Below are positions 25,308 through 34,471 of a stretch of 64,000 bases of DNA, piece by piece (position 1 is the first letter of the stretch; every line of letters starts with the position of its first letter). Location of the stretch: positions 62,001 through 126,000 of the forward strand of contig JAWSVB010000004.1 in NCBI GenBank assembly GCA_033852135.1. The letters are read 5' to 3'. The notes below the pieces were generated by a model. The model ran no database searches and had not been told where the DNA came from. It saw only the letters and a program-made list of their open reading frames with translations. The position numbers and the translations under genes were made by a program. Origin of the DNA: QZLE01 sp033852135. Its GTDB lineage: Bacteria; Pseudomonadota; Gammaproteobacteria; QZLD01.

Positions 25308-26765
25308 CTATTTTATCTCTCCACTGGTTTGTGCTTTTATTTGCTCTACCAAATCTTTTGCTACAGAACCAATACTTCCAGCACCCATGGTCAAGACAAT
25401 ATCACCGCCATTTAGCATTCCTGATAATACCTCTGGCAGCTCTTCAATATCTTCTACAAAAACTGGATCTACTTTTCCTCTTTGCCTTACTGCCCGAGCT
25501 AAACTTCTTCCATCTGCTCCAGGTATCTTATCTTCACCTGCTGCATAAACTTCTGTTAACAGTAATGAATCAACCGAGCTTAAAACATGTGCAAAATCAT
25601 CGAATAGATCACGGGTACGTGAAAATCTATGCGGTTGAAATGCTAGTACCAATCTTTTATCAGGCCAGCTTGCTCTTGCTGCTTGCAGTGTTGCTTCAAC
25701 TTCAATTGGGTGGTGCCCGTAGTCATCAACAAATAGCACTTCACCTTCTGGCTTTTCCAAACTTCCGTTCATTTGAAAACGTCTGCCAATCCCCTGAAAC
25801 CCTTCCAGAGCTGCTTGGATATATTTATCTTCAATATCCATCTCATCAGCAATTGCAATTGCTGCCAGAGCATTTAATACATTGTGATTACCTGGCAGAT
25901 TAAGAGTTACTTGTAAATCGTTACTCTTATCTTTGCGCTTAACTTTGAAGCTAACTTTGGTTCCAGTCTGTTCAATATCATATGCCATGAAATCAGCTTC
26001 ATGATCAATACCATATGTAATCACTGGACGAGTTACTTGTGGCAACATATCTCTGATAGTTTGATTATCAGTACACATAACAGCCAAACCATAAAACGGA
26101 AGGTGGTGTAAAAACTCTGCAAACGTATCTTTTAGCTTTTCAAAATCACCGCCATAAGTTGATAAGTGGTCAGCATCAATATTTGTTACAACTGCCATTG
26201 TTGGCTGTAGATATAAAAATGAAGCATCGCTCTCATCTGCTTCTGCTACTAGATATTGTCCCATCCCCAGTTTTGCATGGCTTGCTGAGCTATTTAGTCT
26301 GCCTCCAATAACATAGGTTGGGTCAAGTTTTGCTTCGGCCAGCACACTTGCAACCAGACTGGTTGTAGTGGTTTTGCCATGAGTACCTGCAATAGCAATT
26401 CCTATTCGAAAGCGCATTAATTCCGAAAGCATCTCTGCTCTTGGTACTACAGGTATTCTATTTTCTCTTGCCTGAATCACTTCAGGATTCTCTTCATTTA
26501 CAGCGGATGAAACCACTACTGCATCAGCATCAGCTGCATTTATAGCCGCATGGCCTATAGAAATTTTTGCGCCATTATTACGTAGCCTTTTCGTTACTGA
26601 ATTTTCTTTGATATCTGATCCAGAAACTTCATACCCTAGATTTAATAGAACCTCAGCAATACCGCCCATACCTGAGCCACCAATACCTATTAGATGGATA
26701 TTTCTTACCCTGCCCATTGCATCAGTTGATCTTCGCCCTATTAATCTATCTTTTTCAAATACCAC
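25308..26765 (-). CDS. murC: UDP-N-acetylmuramate-L-alanine ligase
   Basis: 485 residues with a GTG start that abuts the murG stop codon. IHLIGIGGSGMGGIAEVL is the UDP-binding motif; AGTHGKTTTTSLVASVL is the ATP P-loop; VVTNIDADHLSTYGGDF and DDYGHHPIEV are conserved Mur-ligase blocks. It adds the first amino acid to UDP-MurNAc. The first 15 residues (VFEKDRLIGRRSTDA) precede the domain, so a second in-frame Met at MGRVRNIH could also serve. Confidence 0.97.
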   Translation of the reverse strand: MVFEKDRLIGRRSTDAMGRVRNIHLIGIGGSGMGGIAEVLLNLGYEVSGSDIKENSVTKRLRNNGAKISIGHAAINAADADAVVVSSAVNEENPEVIQARENRIPVVPRAEMLSELMRFRIGIAIAGTHGKTTTTSLVASVLAEAKLDPTYVIGGRLNSSASHAKLGMGQYLVAEADESDASFLYLQPTMAVVTNIDADHLSTYGGDFEKLKDTFAEFLHHLPFYGLAVMCTDNQTIRDMLPQVTRPVITYGIDHEADFMAYDIEQTGTKVSFKVKRKDKSNDLQVTLNLPGNHNVLNALAAIAIADEMDIEDKYIQAALEGFQGIGRRFQMNGSLEKPEGEVLFVDDYGHHPIEVEATLQAARASWPDKRLVLAFQPHRFSRTRDLFDDFAHVLSSVDSLLLTEVYAAGEDKIPGADGRSLARAVRQRGKVDPVFVEDIEELPEVLSGMLNGGDIVLTMGAGSIGSVAKDLVEQIKAQTSGEIK

Positions 26766-27857
26766 TTACACTATCTCCAAACATTGCTCTGCAACTATCT
26801 CTGCAGCGCTTTCTCTAGCCAACTCTTTTGCTTTCTTGGCCATTTTTATTCTTAATTTTTTATCCTGCATCAGCTTTACCAGCTCTTTATAAAGGCTGTC
26901 AGCATTTAACCTATCCTGCGGTATTAAAACTGCTGCTCCAGCAGCTGATAAATAGCGCGCATTCTGCGTTTGATGATCATCTACAGCATGTGGAAATGGA
27001 ACCAAAATTGCTGGTACACCAACAACCGCAATCTCAGAGATGGTTAATGCTCCCGCTCTGCAAATAATCATATCCGCCCATTCAAATGCCTGAGCCATAT
27101 CATCTATAAACGTAACCACATCTGCCTTAACCCCAACAGCTTCGTATTGTTGCTGAGCTAAACTAATGGTTTTCTCACCTGCTTGGTGACGAATATTTGG
27201 CCTTGTTTCTTCTGCCATTTTTGCAATAGATTCTGGTACAACTTCATTTAAAACCTTGGCGCCTAAACTGCCACCAAGTATTAAAATATTCGGTTGCCCC
27301 TCTCTACCTGCCAACCTATCTTCAACCTGTTTTACCGCAAAAAACTCCTTTCTTACTGGGTTACCTGTACAGGTTATTTTTTGCTGCTGGTAGAAACTAC
27401 CAGGGAAGGCTTCAAATACTTTTTTTGCAATACGCGCCAAGATTTTATTAGTCAGCCCTGCAACTGCATTTTGTTCATGAATATAAAGCGGTATTCCTAA
27501 TAGCCACGCTGCGACTCCACCAGGCCCAGTAACATAACCACCCATCCCCAATACAGATCTAGGTTTAACTCTGCGAATAACTATTACCGCCTGAAGTAAT
27601 GCATAGATTATTTTGAATGGTGCCAGCAAAAGACTTAACGCACCTTTGCCACGCAAACCACCAATCTTAATATATTCAATATCTATCCCTTGCTGAGGAA
27701 TTATCTTACTCTCTAATCCCTTTTCGGTGCCTAGCCAAACTATTGGAACACCATCTTTTTGAATCGTATTGGCAACAGCTAGCGCAGGGAAGATATGACC
27801 TCCTGTCCCTCCTGCCATTATCAAAACTGGCGCATGCTTTTTTATATCTTGCGCCAT
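26766..27857 (-). CDS. murG: UDP-GlcNAc--lipid I N-acetylglucosaminyltransferase
   Basis: 363 residues. N-terminal glycine loop VLIMAGGTGGHIFPALAVA, then VLGMGGYVTGPGGVAAWLLGIPLYIHEQNAVAGLTN, and the C-terminal donor site ADMIICRAGALTISEIAVVGVPAILVPFPHAVDDHQTQNA. A peripheral inner-membrane GT28 enzyme that completes lipid II. One base separates it from ftsW. Confidence 0.97.
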   Translation of the reverse strand: MAQDIKKHAPVLIMAGGTGGHIFPALAVANTIQKDGVPIVWLGTEKGLESKIIPQQGIDIEYIKIGGLRGKGALSLLLAPFKIIYALLQAVIVIRRVKPRSVLGMGGYVTGPGGVAAWLLGIPLYIHEQNAVAGLTNKILARIAKKVFEAFPGSFYQQQKITCTGNPVRKEFFAVKQVEDRLAGREGQPNILILGGSLGAKVLNEVVPESIAKMAEETRPNIRHQAGEKTISLAQQQYEAVGVKADVVTFIDDMAQAFEWADMIICRAGALTISEIAVVGVPAILVPFPHAVDDHQTQNARYLSAAGAAVLIPQDRLNADSLYKELVKLMQDKKLRIKMAKKAKELARESAAEIVAEQCLEIV

Positions 27858-27858
27858 A

Positions 27859-29091
27859 CTATTCCACTTTTCCTTTTGACCTTTTCTGTTTTGAGCTAGC
27901 TACTTTAATTTTGCTGGCTGAAACATTTGCTGATCTATTTTCATAATCAATGCGTAATAATATTCCTAAAGCTGCACACATTATTATCAAACTACTGCCA
28001 CCATAACTCATCAGCGGTAAAGTTAACCCTTTAGTTGGCAACATACCCATGTTTACCCCCATATTGACAAAGGCTTGCATCCCAAACCATATACCAATTC
28101 CATAGGCTAAATATCCGCCGGCTGTACGCCCAGCTGCTTCAGATATTGCACCGATACGCATTGACCTAAGCACCGCAAATGCATAAAGCATTATCAATAG
28201 AGCTACGCCTACTAACCCCATCTCTTCTGCGTATACAGCAAAAAGAAAATCGGTATGCGCCTCCGGCAGATAAAATAATTTTTGTACGCTATTGCCTAAT
28301 CCTGCTCCAAACCAATCACCACTGCCTATTGCTATAAGGGATTGCGTAAGCTGAAAACCACTGTTAAATGGGTCTGCCCATGGATTTAAGAAAGCAGTTA
28401 AACGAGCCATACGATAAGGTGAGGTTATAGCCAGAATTGACATCGCTGTCAGCGCTAACCCTGAAAGCATTGCAAACTGCCATAATCTTGCACCAGCCAG
28501 AAATAGCATTCCCATGCATGTAGTAGCTATAACTACTGTCGCTCCAAAATCTGGTTCTAACAGCAGCAGTATTCCGGCAATCGCTAGCAACCCCATTGGT
28601 ACACAGAAACCACGAAATGATTCACGTACGTTCTCACCTCTGCGCACAAGATATCCACCCATGTAGATTATCATTAGTAATTTTACTGCTTCGGAGGCTT
28701 GCAGGTTGATTAATCCCATTGGTATCCAGCGTGTACTGCCATTAACTGTTTTACCAATTCCAGGGATAAGCACCAATACCAATAGCGCATATGAGGCAAC
28801 CACTAGTGCCACCCCCATTTTCTCCCAAACTTTAATTGGAATATTTACTGTTATAGCTGCAGCTAAGCAACCGATAACCACAAATATAATTTGACGTTGT
28901 AAGTAATAAAATGGGTTTCCCATCTGTTTTTCAGCAATCGAAACTGATGATGAAGCAACCATGACCAAGCCTATGCCAAGCAATATAGCTATGACTGTTA
29001 AAAGGGTCATATCAATATTTGCCAAAATAGAAGGAGAGCGCAATTTACTCGCACCCTCTTCTTTGGTATATGGCAAATAGGCAGCTATCAC
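27859..29091 (-). CDS. ftsW: Septal SEDS glycosyltransferase FtsW
   Basis: 410 residues with about ten transmembrane helices. SEDS hallmarks: LQRQIIFVVIGCLAAA, GSTRWIPMGLINLQASEAVKLLMIIYMGGYLVRR, LLLLEPDFGATVVIATTCMGMLFLAG (with the catalytic Asp in the EPDFG loop) and the C-terminal KGLTLPLMSYGGSSLII. Polymerises lipid II at the septum together with FtsI, encoded in the same cluster. Overlaps the murD stop by four bases. The C-terminal tail is basic (KIKVASSKQKRSKGK). Confidence 0.97.
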   Translation of the reverse strand: MIAAYLPYTKEEGASKLRSPSILANIDMTLLTVIAILLGIGLVMVASSSVSIAEKQMGNPFYYLQRQIIFVVIGCLAAAITVNIPIKVWEKMGVALVVASYALLVLVLIPGIGKTVNGSTRWIPMGLINLQASEAVKLLMIIYMGGYLVRRGENVRESFRGFCVPMGLLAIAGILLLLEPDFGATVVIATTCMGMLFLAGARLWQFAMLSGLALTAMSILAITSPYRMARLTAFLNPWADPFNSGFQLTQSLIAIGSGDWFGAGLGNSVQKLFYLPEAHTDFLFAVYAEEMGLVGVALLIMLYAFAVLRSMRIGAISEAAGRTAGGYLAYGIGIWFGMQAFVNMGVNMGMLPTKGLTLPLMSYGGSSLIIMCAALGILLRIDYENRSANVSASKIKVASSKQKRSKGKVE

Positions 29092-30461
29092 TTATTTGCC
29101 CCCTCTTCTTCAATCACGTTTTTAACCTGCTTAATAAACTCTTCACCACGTTCAGCGTAACCATTAAACATATCCCAGCTGGCACATGCTGGTGACAATA
29201 ACACTTTGTCGCCGGTAACTGCTTCTTGATACGCAATCTGCGTTGCTTCTTTCATGCTTCCAGCATGTTTAATCGAGGTGAACTCAGCAACTGCACTTGC
29301 AATCAACTCAGCATCACGCCCAATCAAAATTACAAGCTTAACTTTTCCCACTAGCCCTTTGCCCAGAGGTGAAAAATCTGAACCTTTTCCATCTCCACCA
29401 AGTATCAGTATGAGGTTTTCCCCCATACCATTAACTGCAGCTAAAGTAGCTCCGACGTTTGTAGCCTTAGAATCGTTATACCACTCAACCCCATTTGACT
29501 CAGCCACCCATTGAGTTCGGTGCTCTAATCCATCAAACTCTTTTAGTGCAGCAATCATTGGATCAAAACCAATATCAACAGCATGAGTAAGCGCCATTGC
29601 AGCCATCGCGTTTGATTGGTTGTGTGATCCTGGAATTTTTATCTCATTAACTGGCATTACTGGATTTTCTTCAAAGAATATCCAGTCCACACCATTATTT
29701 TTATCAATGCCAAAACCATTCTTCTGTGATTGGTTTAATGTATAGGTGTATGTTTTACGAGTTGGCTCTATGCTACCTATAAGATCTTTTGTTGTTATAT
29801 CATCGAGGTTAATAACAACATCGCCATAACCCCGTAGTACCCTTTGCTTAGTTGCCGCATATTCTTCAATGGAACTGTAACGATCCATATGGTCTTCGCT
29901 TACATTTAATATCACTGCCGATGCTGGACAAAGTGAGAATGTTGATTCAAGTTGAAAGCTCGATACTTCTACCACATAAAAATTTGGTGCTTCTTTTGTA
30001 ATCAGTGATACTGCTGGTGTTCCAAGATTCCCACCAACTGCAACTTTTTTCCCTGCTTTTTCTAATATTTTAGCGACGAGTGTTGTAACAGTACTTTTGC
30101 CATTTGAGCCAGTTATCGCTATCACTTTTGCATTAGCAAATCTGGCAAATACTTCAATCTCACCCCAGATTCTAATCCCTGACATTGCAGCTTTCATCAA
30201 ACCTGGTTCGCGAAGCGATACACCTGGGCTTACCACAATTACATTTGCTTCCAACAACATCTCAGTATCGAATGCTCCAAGAGCAATGTCACTTTCAGGG
30301 AATTCTGCTTGAAACTGTTCTAGCTCCGGAGGGTTGCTTCTACTATCTGTAATTGAGACATCGATCCCCATCCCTTTAAAGAAACGTGCACAAGCAATTC
30401 CGGTTTTTCCCAAACCGACTATTACTACTCTTCCATCTATTATTTGTAGATCTTTATGCAC
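29088..30461 (-). CDS. murD: UDP-N-acetylmuramoylalanine-D-glutamate ligase
   Basis: 457 residues, GTG start. Blocks: VVIVGLGKTGIACARFF, AITGSNGKSTVTTLVAKIL (P-loop), LNVSEDHMDRYSSIEEYAATK, NDSKATNVGATLAAV and LLSPACASWDMFNGYAERGEEF. Cytoplasmic enzyme adding D-Glu. Follows mraY after 31 bases and is coupled to ftsW. Confidence 0.97.
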   Translation of the reverse strand: MHKDLQIIDGRVVIVGLGKTGIACARFFKGMGIDVSITDSRSNPPELEQFQAEFPESDIALGAFDTEMLLEANVIVVSPGVSLREPGLMKAAMSGIRIWGEIEVFARFANAKVIAITGSNGKSTVTTLVAKILEKAGKKVAVGGNLGTPAVSLITKEAPNFYVVEVSSFQLESTFSLCPASAVILNVSEDHMDRYSSIEEYAATKQRVLRGYGDVVINLDDITTKDLIGSIEPTRKTYTYTLNQSQKNGFGIDKNNGVDWIFFEENPVMPVNEIKIPGSHNQSNAMAAMALTHAVDIGFDPMIAALKEFDGLEHRTQWVAESNGVEWYNDSKATNVGATLAAVNGMGENLILILGGDGKGSDFSPLGKGLVGKVKLVILIGRDAELIASAVAEFTSIKHAGSMKEATQIAYQEAVTGDKVLLSPACASWDMFNGYAERGEEFIKQVKNVIEEEGANK

Positions 30462-30492
30462 TTTTCACTTCCTGATTCAAAAATCTATCGAG

Positions 30493-31578
30493 TTATCTAA
30501 CCTTAAGGGTTGCTAACCCAATCAATACTAAAATCACTGTTACAATCCAAAATCTTACAATCACCTTTGGCTCTGGCCACCCCTTCAATTCAAAGTGATG
30601 ATGAATTGGAGCCATCTTAAATATTCTTTTTCCGGTTAACTTAAATGAAGCCACTTGCATAATCACTGATACTGTTTCCAGTACAAACACTCCGCCCATG
30701 ATAAATAAAACTAATTCCTGCCTTACCAAAACTGCAACAATTCCTAATGCTGCACCAAGTGCAAGTGAACCAACATCCCCCATAAAAACTTGGGCAGGAT
30801 AGGTATTAAACCAAAGAAACCCCAGACCAGCTCCAACCAATGATGTCGCAAAAACGATTAGTTCCCCAGTGCCTGATATATATGGAATTGATAGATATTC
30901 AGCAAACACGGCATTGCCTGTGAAATAGGCAAAAACTGCTAGAGCAGCTGCTACCATAACTGTTGGCATAATCGCTAGACCATCTAGCCCATCAGTTAAA
31001 TTAACCGCATTACTTGTCCCAACAATCACAAAATATACCAGTGGAATAAACATCCACCATTCAAGATCTATTACCACGCTCTTAAATATTGGAATAATCA
31101 GTTGAGTTTCTGCCGGAGTTTGCGCTGTTAAAAATAAAAAAACCGCTGTCGCCAAACCTATAATGCTCTGCAATGAATACTTAGCCTTACCGGACAACCC
31201 CTTAGAGCGTTTTAAAATCAGCATGATGTAATCATCAACAAAACCAATTACGCCAAATGCTGTGGTTACAAACAGTACAATCCAGATATATTTTGATGAT
31301 AGGTCTGCCCAAAGCAGAGTTGAAACTAATACCGCGATTAAGATTAAAACCCCACCCATGGTTGGCGTTCCTGCTTTAGACAGATGGCTTTCTGGGCCAT
31401 CATCACGAATATTTTGTCCTATTTGATATTCAACCAATTTTCTTATCGATTTAGGACCGATAATTAAGGCTATAGATAGAGAAGTTAGTACGCCTAAAAT
31501 TGCTCGCATTGTTAAGTATTGAAATACACTAAACGCACTCCAATATTCACTCAAATAATCCGCCAGATAAAGTAACAC
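30493..31578 (-). CDS. mraY: Phospho-N-acetylmuramoyl-pentapeptide transferase
   Basis: 361 residues, about ten transmembrane helices. GTPTMGGVLI, FVDDYIMLILKRSKGLSGKAK (Asp pair binding Mg), NLTDGLDGLA, FNTYPAQVFMGDVGSLALG and MAPIHHHFELKGWPE (HHH motif) are all present. It makes lipid I on undecaprenyl phosphate. Overlaps murF by a single base. Confidence 0.98.
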   Translation of the reverse strand: MLLYLADYLSEYWSAFSVFQYLTMRAILGVLTSLSIALIIGPKSIRKLVEYQIGQNIRDDGPESHLSKAGTPTMGGVLILIAVLVSTLLWADLSSKYIWIVLFVTTAFGVIGFVDDYIMLILKRSKGLSGKAKYSLQSIIGLATAVFLFLTAQTPAETQLIIPIFKSVVIDLEWWMFIPLVYFVIVGTSNAVNLTDGLDGLAIMPTVMVAAALAVFAYFTGNAVFAEYLSIPYISGTGELIVFATSLVGAGLGFLWFNTYPAQVFMGDVGSLALGAALGIVAVLVRQELVLFIMGGVFVLETVSVIMQVASFKLTGKRIFKMAPIHHHFELKGWPEPKVIVRFWIVTVILVLIGLATLKVR

Positions 31579-32918
31579 TAGTGTTGCCCTCCAGCTTTTA
31601 CGGCCTGCACCACTTTATCGAGCTGCATCATCCTCGAACCTTTAACTAGCAAGGTAACTCCTTTAACCAAATTCTTATTTAATTCTTCAATCAAAATTTT
31701 TGTGTCACTAATAACCTGCGCACCAGCGCCAAAATTCTTCACCACGATCTCACTGTTATTGCCGCAGGCAAATAATTTCGATACTCCAAGGTTTCGAGCA
31801 TATTCAGCAGCCTCGGCATGAAGCTTTTGTGCACCATCACCTAGTTCTGCCATATCCCCTAACAACAACCATTTTTCACCACTCTGCTCAGCAAGAACTT
31901 GAAGCCCTGCCTTTAACGAAGCTGGGTTTGCATTATAACTATCATCTATCACCACTCCGCCTGCTTTTGCTGATTCAAAACAAAGGCGCCCCTTAACTGC
32001 TCCCATTTTTTCTAGTGCTATTTTAATAGTCGTTAATGGGATATTAAGGGCAACTGCAACTCCAGTGGCAGCAAGTGCATTTTTAATATTATGTAATCCT
32101 GGTAGTTTTAATTTCAGAACTAACTCGCCGTTAGGGGTTTCTATCTCAACCCCAGATTCAGTTTGTTCACCGAGCCTGATATCTGCCGTGGCACACTCAC
32201 CAAAAGTGATAATATTTTCCGTCCCAGCAATATCCTTCCAGTAACCTGCATATTTATCATCAGCATTAATTACTGCTAAACCATTCTCTTGCAGCGACGC
32301 AAAAATCTCGCCTTTAGTTTTGGCTACGCCATCAATATCGCCAAACCCTTGCAAGTGTGCGGCTGAGGCGTTGGTTACAACAGATATATGTGGATTTGCA
32401 ATTTTGGTCAGATAACTTATATCACCCTGCTTACTTGCCCCCATCTCTATCACTGCATATTTATGTTCATCCTGTAATGCGAACATGGTAAGGGGAACAC
32501 CAATCTCATTATTCAGATTCCCTTCCGTTGCATGTACCGGGGCAACCTCTGCCAATATTGCACGAATCATCTCTTTGACCGTGGTTTTCCCATTACTTCC
32601 GGTTACTGCAATAAAGCTAGCATCACTTGCCGACCGAACCATATTTGCTAGAGCAGCTAATGCTAACTTTGTATCTGCAACAATAATTTGTGGTAGGTTT
32701 ATATCTAGTTGTTTTTCAACTAATGCAGCGACAGCACCTTTGTCTGCTGCTGCACCTACAAATTCTGCACCATTATGATTTTCACCTTTTATAGCAACAA
32801 ACAAGCTTCCGTTACTCAGCTTTCTGCTATCGATAGCAACAGCGGATACAGAAAGATTCTCACCAATGAGTCTTCCGCCCGTCTTTTCTGCTATCTGTAT
32901 TAGGTCAAAATCAAACAA
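31578..32918 (-). CDS. murF: UDP-N-acetylmuramoyl-tripeptide-D-alanyl-D-alanine ligase
   Basis: 446 residues. AVAIDSRKLSNGSLFVAIKGENHNG at the N terminus, ATP loop AVTGSNGKTTVKEMI, TEGNLNNEIGVPLT, VVTNASAAHLQGFGD, and VIDDSYNANPASLKAGL. It uses the D-Ala-D-Ala from Ddl. 32 bases follow the murE stop. No unusual residues noted. Confidence 0.97.
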   Translation of the reverse strand: MFDFDLIQIAEKTGGRLIGENLSVSAVAIDSRKLSNGSLFVAIKGENHNGAEFVGAAADKGAVAALVEKQLDINLPQIIVADTKLALAALANMVRSASDASFIAVTGSNGKTTVKEMIRAILAEVAPVHATEGNLNNEIGVPLTMFALQDEHKYAVIEMGASKQGDISYLTKIANPHISVVTNASAAHLQGFGDIDGVAKTKGEIFASLQENGLAVINADDKYAGYWKDIAGTENIITFGECATADIRLGEQTESGVEIETPNGELVLKLKLPGLHNIKNALAATGVAVALNIPLTTIKIALEKMGAVKGRLCFESAKAGGVVIDDSYNANPASLKAGLQVLAEQSGEKWLLLGDMAELGDGAQKLHAEAAEYARNLGVSKLFACGNNSEIVVKNFGAGAQVISDTKILIEELNKNLVKGVTLLVKGSRMMQLDKVVQAVKAGGQH

Positions 32919-32950
32919 CTGTTTTATCCTTTTTTAACTGGTATTAACGG

Positions 32951-34471
32951 TTAACTGTTAGCCTTGAGCACTCTTCTAACTTCTGCTCGATCATCAAATG
33001 GAACCTGTCTAGAGCCAATAAACTGATACGCTTCATGCCCTTTACCTGCAATTAATACGACATCACCTTTTCTTGCATTATTTATTGCCCACTCAATTGC
33101 AGAAGCTCTATTTTGTTCCACCTCTACATTATTGGTTGTTTCACAACCCGCCATGATATCGCTGATAATCTGCATTGCATCTTCTGTACGAGGGTTATCA
33201 TCAGTAATCACAACTTTATCTGCCAATTCATAAGCAACCTTACCCATCTCTGGACGTTTGCTCTTATCGCGATCGCCACCACATCCAAATACGCAGGTTA
33301 ATTCACGCTCAGTAATTGGCCGCAACGCTTTAAGCACTTGTTCCAGAGCATTTGCTGTATGCGCATAATCAACAATTATCAGCGGTTTATTACCACCACC
33401 AAAGCGCTCCATTCTTCCTGCAACCGGTTTAATCTCTTTTATTAACTCAAGCGACTGTTCTAAAGAAACTTCCAAGGAGAGCAATACAGAAAGAACCGTA
33501 AGTAAGTTCATGGCGTTGAAATCACCAACCAGACAGGAGGATAAAACACCTTTTCCTGCTGGGGTACTAACTCGCATACGTAACCCTTCCGCTGAGATCA
33601 TTAGTCCGTAGCCACGCACGTCAGCATCTTTATGAAATCCGTAAGAAAGGCAAGGCACTCTTGTTTGGCAACTATCTTTCAGATTTAACCCAAAATGGTC
33701 ATCTGCATTGATAATCACATGGCTTAAAGAATCTTTTTCAAATAGTTTTCTTTTTGCGTCAGCATAGGCCTCTTTGGTGCCATGATAATCAAGGTGGTCT
33801 TGAGTTAGATTGGTCAATACTGCTATATCAAAATCAACCTCATTAACTCTGCCTTGAGCCAAGGCGTGTGAAGAGACCTCCATAACTGCATGTTTGCCAC
33901 CAATCTCTTTAACATCGGCAAGTACTTTTTGTACATCTAGTGGGCCAGGAGTTGTATGCACCCCTGGAACCAGGGCTCCATACATCCCATAGCCAATGGT
34001 GCCAATGACACCGCAAGGGATCTCATTAATTTCACTCAATACCTGTGCAATAAATTGTGAGCATGATGTTTTTCCATCAGTGCCGGTAATCCCAACTACA
34101 GCTAAGTCTTTTGATGGGTGTTGATAAAATCTATCGGCAATTAAGCCTTGATGCGCAGTTAAATTTGGAATCGCTATCATAGGAATATTTGCTGGGCACT
34201 TAATCCGATCAATACGCCTATATTTATCGCATGGTTCCCAAGCTATTGCAGCAACGCCTTTGGCAATCACTTTCTCAATAAAATCTAAACCATGGTTATT
34301 TATCCCGGCGCTAGCTAAGAATAGATCCCCTTTAGAAGCCATTCTGCTATCAACACTTACGCCAGATATAAACATATCCGCATCTTGAGAAACTGTTCCC
34401 AAGTCTTCAATCAATTCTGATAAATAAGGCATATACTTTGACCCTGCCCGGGATGCTAAGATAGCTGTCAT
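32951..34471 (-). CDS. murE: UDP-MurNAc-tripeptide ligase, meso-diaminopimelate type
   Basis: 506 residues. ISGVSVDSRMASKGDLFLA, ATP loop GITGTDGKTSCSQFI, LTNLTQDHLDYHGT with the carbamylated-Lys region KRKLF, CVFGCGGDRDKSKRPEM, and DDNPRTED. The DNPR motif marks specificity for meso-diaminopimelate rather than lysine, as in Gram-negative bacteria. Overlaps ftsI by four bases (ATGA). Confidence 0.97.
   Translation of the reverse strand: MTAILASRAGSKYMPYLSELIEDLGTVSQDADMFISGVSVDSRMASKGDLFLASAGINNHGLDFIEKVIAKGVAAIAWEPCDKYRRIDRIKCPANIPMIAIPNLTAHQGLIADRFYQHPSKDLAVVGITGTDGKTSCSQFIAQVLSEINEIPCGVIGTIGYGMYGALVPGVHTTPGPLDVQKVLADVKEIGGKHAVMEVSSHALAQGRVNEVDFDIAVLTNLTQDHLDYHGTKEAYADAKRKLFEKDSLSHVIINADDHFGLNLKDSCQTRVPCLSYGFHKDADVRGYGLMISAEGLRMRVSTPAGKGVLSSCLVGDFNAMNLLTVLSVLLSLEVSLEQSLELIKEIKPVAGRMERFGGGNKPLIIVDYAHTANALEQVLKALRPITERELTCVFGCGGDRDKSKRPEMGKVAYELADKVVITDDNPRTEDAMQIISDIMAGCETTNNVEVEQNRASAIEWAINNARKGDVVLIAGKGHEAYQFIGSRQVPFDDRAEVRRVLKANS

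Noticed and set aside
25289..25903. 204-codon plus-strand frame across murC
   Set aside because: Entirely opposite a clear, conserved murC. Leu/Gln/His-rich composition is typical of antisense frames.
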